Assembly: GCF_900188005.1 (NCBI RefSeq)
Contig: NZ_FZNR01000005.1
Span: 434,001 to 498,000, forward strand
Length of the DNA stretch: 64,000 nucleotides
Origin: Actinoplanes regularis
GTDB lineage: Bacteria > Actinomycetota > Actinomycetes > Mycobacteriales > Micromonosporaceae
Direction: 5' to 3'
The notes below the pieces were generated by a model. It made no database searches, was not told the DNA's origin, and saw only the letters and a program-made list of their open reading frames with translations. Of the stretch, positions 59,884 through 64,000 are shown one piece after another. The position numbers and the translations under genes are program-made. The first letter of the stretch is position 1, and each line of letters opens with the position of its first letter.

Positions 59884-60849
59884 CTACAGGAGGACGACGG
59901 CGCGGCCGGTGAGGGTGCCGGCCGCGAGTTGCTCGTACGCCTCGTCGACCTTCTCGAACGGGAACTCCTGCACCTGGTTGCGGATCAGGCCGGCCCCGGC
60001 CAGCGCGATCACCTCCTGGGCGTCGGCGATCGACGACCCCTGGAAGGTGAACACCTCGCCGTCGCGGGGCAGGACCCCGAACCAGGCCCGGTCGAGGCGG
60101 CCGCCGGCCGAGCCGATCAGGCCGTACGCACCGCCGGGACGGACCGCCGCGATCCCGGCGGCGATTGTCTCGTTCGTGCCGACGAAGTCGAGCACGGCGT
60201 CGGCCTTCTCGGTCAGGGACGATGCGACCTCGTGGGCGCCGACCGACTTCGCGTACGCCAGGCGAAGGTCCGAGATGTCGACGGCCACCACCCGGGCGCC
60301 GGTCAGGATTCGTAGGAACTGCACGGCGAACGCGCCCAGCCCGCCGGCGCCCAGCACCACCGCGGTGCCGCCCGGCGCGATCCGTGGCCGGGCCCGCCGT
60401 ACGGCGTGGTACGCCGTGGCGCCCGCGTCGGTCAGCGGCCCGGCGTGCCGCGGATCCAGTTCGCCCAGCGGCAGCACGGCGCGCCGGTCGGCGACCACGT
60501 ACTCGGCCAGGCCGCCGTCCTGGCCGTAACCGCGCCCGGCCAGACCGCGCGGGCAGGCGTTGTCCATCCCGCGCACGCAGAGCCGGCAGGTGCCGCAGGA
60601 GGTGGGGGAGACCAGTGCCACCGGTGTCCCGTCGGCCAGCCAGCCGGCCGTCTCGTGGCCGAGCGTGAACGGCATCCGCCAGCCGAGCCGCTCGCCGGCC
60701 GCCCGTGGCATCTGCCGCATGGTGAGGTCGGAGCGGCACAGCCCGCACCCGGCGACCCGGACCAGCACCTGTCCCGGTCCGGGCGTCGGCTCCGCCACCT
60801 CGACGTGTTCCCCGGGGGTGCCCCAGGCGGTCATCCGGTAAGCGCGCAT
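59884..60849 (-). CDS. Zinc-type alcohol dehydrogenase of the steroid regulon
   Basis: 321 residues from the ATG at 60849. Zinc ADH motifs: GCGLCRSDLTMRQMP, LGHETAGWLADGTPV, structural-zinc Cys in SCGTCRLCVRGMDNACPRG, and Rossmann VVLGAGGLGAFAVQFLR with VVAVDIS. NAD-dependent oxidation of an alcohol to aldehyde or ketone in the cytoplasm. It is divergent from the DUF1214-SDR-sulfotransferase operon and a KstR-like site lies 11 bp before its start, so a steroid-derived alcohol is the likely substrate. Confidence 0.9.
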   Translation of the reverse strand: MRAYRMTAWGTPGEHVEVAEPTPGPGQVLVRVAGCGLCRSDLTMRQMPRAAGERLGWRMPFTLGHETAGWLADGTPVALVSPTSCGTCRLCVRGMDNACPRGLAGRGYGQDGGLAEYVVADRRAVLPLGELDPRHAGPLTDAGATAYHAVRRARPRIAPGGTAVVLGAGGLGAFAVQFLRILTGARVVAVDISDLRLAYAKSVGAHEVASSLTEKADAVLDFVGTNETIAAGIAAVRPGGAYGLIGSAGGRLDRAWFGVLPRDGEVFTFQGSSIADAQEVIALAGAGLIRNQVQEFPFEKVDEAYEQLAAGTLTGRAVVLL

Positions 60850-60860
60850 GACTCTCAGAG

Positions 60861-60874
60861 TGGAACGCGTTCTA
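60861..60874. promoter_or_regulatory. KstR-like operator, ADH side
   Basis: TGGAACGCGTTCTA fits TnnAACnnGTTnnA at all fixed positions, 11 bp upstream of the ADH start codon. Confidence 0.8.
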
Positions 60875-60915
60875 TCGATGGTCAAGCCGCCGGATAACCG
60901 AAGTTGACCCCAAGT

Positions 60916-60929
60916 TAGAACGCGTTCTA
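60916..60929. promoter_or_regulatory. KstR-like operator, DUF1214 operon side
   Basis: TAGAACGCGTTCTA, a fully symmetrical 14-bp palindrome and the best KstR-type site of the window. It ends 9 bp before the GTG start at 60939, with no ribosome binding site visible, consistent with a leaderless transcript. Confidence 0.85.
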
Positions 60930-60938
60930 GCATGAACC

Positions 60939-62096
60939 GTGCTTACTCAGCCGTTCGCCGACGCCATCGCGCACGCCGAGCGCGTCGTCGCCGAAGCTCC
61001 CCACATCCGCGGCGAGCAGGACCTGATCGAGGGCTACGACTACCTGGCGGGCGGCATCCGGGCCTCGATCCAGATGGCCTGGGCCTACGACCGCGACTTC
61101 CCCTATTTCGTACGATCCACCGGGCCGTACACGAAGATGGGCCTGGACAACCCGGACACGCTCTACTTCCACGCGTGGCTGCGCGACGACGCCGAATACG
61201 TGGTGACCGGCCGCCGTGGCAGCACGACCGACCTGAGCTTCCAGATCCTCGACGGTTCCTACTCGCCGGTCAACGTCCCGGGCAGCCTGGCCGCCTTCGA
61301 CGACCGCGAGATCGACATCGCCGCCGACGGCAGCTTCGAGCTCCGCTTCGGACCGGGCCTGACCGGCCGCAACGCGTTCCCGCTCGGGCCCGGCTCGGCC
61401 ATGCTCGTGGTGCGCGAGGTGTTCAGCGACTGGGCGAGCGAGGAACCCGGAACGCTGCGCATCCATCGGGCCGATCGGCTCGGCGCCGCACCCGCGCCGC
61501 TCACCACCGAGATCCTGACCAGGCGGTACGCCGTGGCGGGCAAGATGCTGGTCGGACGGATCCGCACGTTCCTGGCCTTCGCCGAGCGCTTCTACCTGAA
61601 GCTGCCGGTCAACACGCTGACCCCGCCCCGGCTCACCCCCGGCGGCCTGGCCACGCAGTACTCCTCGGTCGGCCACTACGAACTCGCCGACGACCAGGCC
61701 ATGGTGGTCACCGTCCCGGTCGCAGGCGTCCCCTACCAGGGCCTCCAGCTCGGCACCATGTGGTACGTCTCGCTGGACTACAGCAACCACCAGACCAGCC
61801 TCACGGTTCCACAGGCGAAGATCGACCCCGACGGCATGATCCGGTACGTCATCAGCGAGCGCGACCCGGGCGTGGCGAACTGGATCGAGCGCACCGGTCA
61901 CGACCGCGGTTACGTGCAACTGCGCTGGCAGCGGCTGTCGCGCGCGCTGACCGAGGCGGACGGTCCCCGGGCGGACGTGGTCGCCGTCGACGACCTGCCC
62001 AAGCAGTTGCCCTATCACGAACCGATCGACCAGGCCACGTGGCGGGAGCGGATCGCCGCCCGGCAGACCGCCACCGCGGCCCGGATGCTGGCGTGA
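60939..62096 (+). CDS. DUF1214 protein, Rv3531c-like
   Basis: 385 residues, GTG start. Landmarks: RGEQDLIEGYDYLAGGIRAS, GPYTKMGLDNPDTLYFHAWL, RYVISERDPGVANWIERTGH and a C-terminal KQLPYHEPIDQATWRERIAA, the DUF1214-type core. Rv3531c of similar length heads the Rv3531c-Rv3530c-Rv3529c set in M. tuberculosis, matched here by the following SDR and sulfotransferase genes. Role in steroid catabolism is inferred from the operator and the neighbours; no catalytic residues are known to me. Confidence 0.82.
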   Translation: MLTQPFADAIAHAERVVAEAPHIRGEQDLIEGYDYLAGGIRASIQMAWAYDRDFPYFVRSTGPYTKMGLDNPDTLYFHAWLRDDAEYVVTGRRGSTTDLSFQILDGSYSPVNVPGSLAAFDDREIDIAADGSFELRFGPGLTGRNAFPLGPGSAMLVVREVFSDWASEEPGTLRIHRADRLGAAPAPLTTEILTRRYAVAGKMLVGRIRTFLAFAERFYLKLPVNTLTPPRLTPGGLATQYSSVGHYELADDQAMVVTVPVAGVPYQGLQLGTMWYVSLDYSNHQTSLTVPQAKIDPDGMIRYVISERDPGVANWIERTGHDRGYVQLRWQRLSRALTEADGPRADVVAVDDLPKQLPYHEPIDQATWRERIAARQTATAARMLA

Positions 62097-62099
62097 GCG

Positions 62100-62873
62100 A
62101 TGCTGACCGACAAGGTGGTGCTGATCGCCGGGGTCGGCCCCGGCCTGGGGCAGGCGGTCGCGGTGCGGGCCGCCCAGCACGGCGCCGACGTGGTGCTGGC
62201 CGCCCGGACCGAGTCCTATCTGACCGAGGTGGCCGGGAAGGTGACCGCCGCCGGCCGACGCGCGCTGGTCGTGCCCACCGACCTCACCGACGACGACTCC
62301 AGCACCGCTCTCGTGCGGGCCGCGCTCGACGAGTTCGGCCGGGTCGACGGGCTGGTGAACAACGCGTTCGTGATGCCGCCGATGTGCAGCCTCGGCAAGG
62401 TCGACCTGGACGACCTGCGGGACAGCTTCGACGTCAACGTGCTCGCCGCGCTGCGGTTGACCCGGCTGCTGAGGCCGGCCCTGATCGAGGCCGGCGGCGC
62501 GGTGGTGATGGTCAACTCGGCGGTGCTGCGGCACTCCCGGCGCCCGTTCGGGCCGTACAAACTGGCCAAGGCCGGACTGCTCGCGGTCGCGCAGAACCTG
62601 GCGAGTGAGCTCGGCCCGCACGGCGTACGGGTCAACTCGGTGGCGCCCGGCTGGATCTGGGCGGACAGCCTGCGCATGTGGTTCGACTTCCAGGCGAGCC
62701 AGCGCGAGGTGCCGCCCCAGCAGATCTACGACGAGATCGCCGCGACCACCGACCTGCGGCGCCTGCCCGAGCCGGACGAGGTGGCCGACGCCGTGCTGTT
62801 CCTGCTCTCCGGACTGGCCCGCGGCATCACCGGCCAGTGCCTGGACGTCAACTGCGGCGAATTCCACCACTGA
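62100..62873 (+). CDS. Short-chain dehydrogenase/reductase, Rv3530c-like
   Basis: 257 residues, ATG three bases after the previous stop. SDR motifs: TGxxxGxG-type AGVGPGLGQAVAVRAAQHGA, NNAFVMPP, catalytic Ser in VMVNSAVLRHS and YxxxK in FGPYKLAKAGLLAV. NAD(P)-dependent oxidoreductase acting on a hydroxyl or keto group, probably of a steroid intermediate because of its operon. The C-terminal LSGLARGITGQCLDVNCGE is typical of classical SDRs. Confidence 0.9.
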   Translation: MLTDKVVLIAGVGPGLGQAVAVRAAQHGADVVLAARTESYLTEVAGKVTAAGRRALVVPTDLTDDDSSTALVRAALDEFGRVDGLVNNAFVMPPMCSLGKVDLDDLRDSFDVNVLAALRLTRLLRPALIEAGGAVVMVNSAVLRHSRRPFGPYKLAKAGLLAVAQNLASELGPHGVRVNSVAPGWIWADSLRMWFDFQASQREVPPQQIYDEIAATTDLRRLPEPDEVADAVLFLLSGLARGITGQCLDVNCGEFHH

Positions 62874-62891
62874 GCCCCCGCGGAGGCGAGC

Positions 62892-64000
62892 ATGCGCGGC
62901 GCGCGCACCGACGTCGGCACCCTGGCAGACCTGCACGCCTCGGCGACCCGGCTGACCGGGCTCGACGACTTCGGTGTGGACGACTACCGCGAGGGGATGG
63001 GGGTGCTGCTGAGTTCGTACGCGAAAGAAGCAAGCCTGACCCCGGACGGCAGCAAGGTGACCAGGGGGTTGTTGCGCACGGCGCTGGTCTCCCGGCTGCT
63101 CAGCGAGGCCGCCTGGCGGCAGTTCCCGGAGCACGCCGGCGTTCCGCTGACCCGCCCGGTCTTCGTCACCGGGCTGCCCCGAACCGGGACCACCGCGCTG
63201 CACCGGCTGCTCGCCGCCGACCCGGCCCATCAGGGGCTGGAGCTGTGGCTGACCGAGGCGCCGCAGCCGCGCCCGCCGCGTGCGACGTGGGACCAGAACC
63301 CGGTGTACGCGATGTTGCGGGCCGCGTACGAGCAGCACCACGAGACGAACCCGTCGTTCGCGGGCGCGCACTACACCGCGGCCGACCAGGTCGAGGAGTG
63401 CTGGCGGCTGCTGCGGCAGTCGATGACGTCGGTGTCGTTCGAGTGCCTGGCCCACATCCCGGGCTACTCGGAGTGGCTGGCCGAGCGGGACTGGACCACC
63501 GCGTACCGCCGGCATCGGCGCAATCTGCAGTTGATCGGCCTGCACGACCGGGATCGCCGCTGGGTCCTGAAGAACCCCAGCCACCTGTTCGCGCTCGACG
63601 CGCTGCTCGCCGCCTATCCGGACGCCGTGGTGATCCAGACGCATCGCGCGCCCCGGACCGTGATCGCCTCGGTGTACAGCCTCAACGCGCAGGCGTCCGC
63701 CGGATGGTCGACGCTGTTCCACGGTGAGGTGCTCGGGCGGGCACAGCTCGCGCTCTGGTCGCGCGGGCTGCGCAAGTTCGCGGCCGACCGGGCCCGCCAC
63801 GACCCTGCGCACTTCGTCGACGTCGACTACGACGATTTCGTGGCCGACCCGATCGGGACGGCCGAGGCCGTCTACGACCGCCTGGGGACGCCGCTGACCC
63901 CGGCGGCCCGCACCGCGATGACGATGCTGCAGGCCGAGGGGAGGGGGCCGGCGCACCGGTACGCCCTTGCCGACTTCGGACTGACCGTCGCGGACGTGGA
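62892..64000 (+). CDS. Sulfotransferase family protein, Rv3529c-like (3' truncated by window end)
   Basis: ATG with GGAGG five bases upstream; the frame is open to the last base, so the C-terminus is outside the window (about 369 codons visible). PAPS-binding 5' loop VFVTGLPRTGTTALHRLLAA and DxxHxL-type VLKNPSHLFALDALLAAYPD, then VVIQTHRAPRTVIAS as the 3'-phosphate loop. It would sulfonate an alcohol with PAPS, but the steroid-regulon context leaves the true substrate open. Follows the SDR gene by 18 bp, as Rv3529c follows Rv3530c. Confidence 0.88.
   Translation, partial: MRGARTDVGTLADLHASATRLTGLDDFGVDDYREGMGVLLSSYAKEASLTPDGSKVTRGLLRTALVSRLLSEAAWRQFPEHAGVPLTRPVFVTGLPRTGTTALHRLLAADPAHQGLELWLTEAPQPRPPRATWDQNPVYAMLRAAYEQHHETNPSFAGAHYTAADQVEECWRLLRQSMTSVSFECLAHIPGYSEWLAERDWTTAYRRHRRNLQLIGLHDRDRRWVLKNPSHLFALDALLAAYPDAVVIQTHRAPRTVIASVYSLNAQASAGWSTLFHGEVLGRAQLALWSRGLRKFAADRARHDPAHFVDVDYDDFVADPIGTAEAVYDRLGTPLTPAARTAMTMLQAEGRGPAHRYALADFGLTVADV

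Noticed and set aside
60927..63956. 1009-codon minus-strand frame at the window end
   Set aside because: Low-complexity His/Arg/Gly composition and fully antisense to three genes with clear domains.

Overview
The window is high-GC actinobacterial chromosome with many GTG and TTG starts, overlapping start and stop codons, and dense coding on both strands. The gene families present (AftD/DUF3367, DUF3068, DUF2613, KstR-type steroid genes, ECF42-YCII pair, trypco2 plus trypsin-STAND protein) suggest a Micromonosporaceae-like actinomycete such as Actinoplanes. That placement is inferred from gene content; there is no rRNA here.

Layout. 0-5.5 kb: the 3' end of an AftD-like arabinofuranosyltransferase, an orphan sensor histidine kinase, a LytR_C protein, a SnoaL-like protein and a DUF4239 protein. 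5.5-11.1 kb: a tight four-gene minus-strand operon (VCBS beta-propeller, pyranose-oxidase-like flavoenzyme, IolE-like TIM barrel, GH15), probably an oxidative glycoside-degrading unit. 11.5-12.4 kb: an RTX-repeat secreted protein broken by a one-base indel, followed by a long hairpin. 12.4-18.8 kb: cell-envelope polysaccharide genes (acyltransferase, DUF3068, GT4, DUF2613, GT-C-like protein, flippase).

The main theme is a dispersed steroid (cholesterol-type) catabolic regulon: fadA5/cyp125 (18.8-21.2 kb), ltp3-ltp4-DUF35 with a divergent fadD (30.6-36.9 kb), echA19/fadD19 plus a nitronate-monooxygenase-like gene (54.7-58.3 kb), and an ADH divergent from DUF1214-SDR-sulfotransferase genes (59.9-64 kb). 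Gene pairs match the Mycobacterium tuberculosis order (Rv3545c/46, Rv3521-23, Rv3515c/16, Rv3531c-29c). Every divergent promoter of these sets carries one or two KstR-like palindromes of the type TnnAACnnGTTnnA, seven in all, so they read as one regulon. No kstR gene is in the window.

These catabolic blocks are separated by accessory DNA. An island at 21.8-30.6 kb holds XRE and other HTH regulators, a phosphotransferase-like kinase, a NUDIX gene and a Cys-containing protein, and is partly flanked by a 201-bp direct repeat made of the ltp3 3' end. A TnpB element with a premature stop sits inside the ltp operon. A two-gene trypco2 / trypsin-STAND-TPR conflict system lies at 37.1-42.7 kb. From 43 to 54.7 kb come stress and small-metabolism genes, including a Tat-exported multicopper oxidase, peptidase E, a serine hydrolase and an ECF42 sigma factor with its YCII partner. 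An Rrf2 regulator/cupin pair with two matching operators lies at 58.3-59.3 kb.
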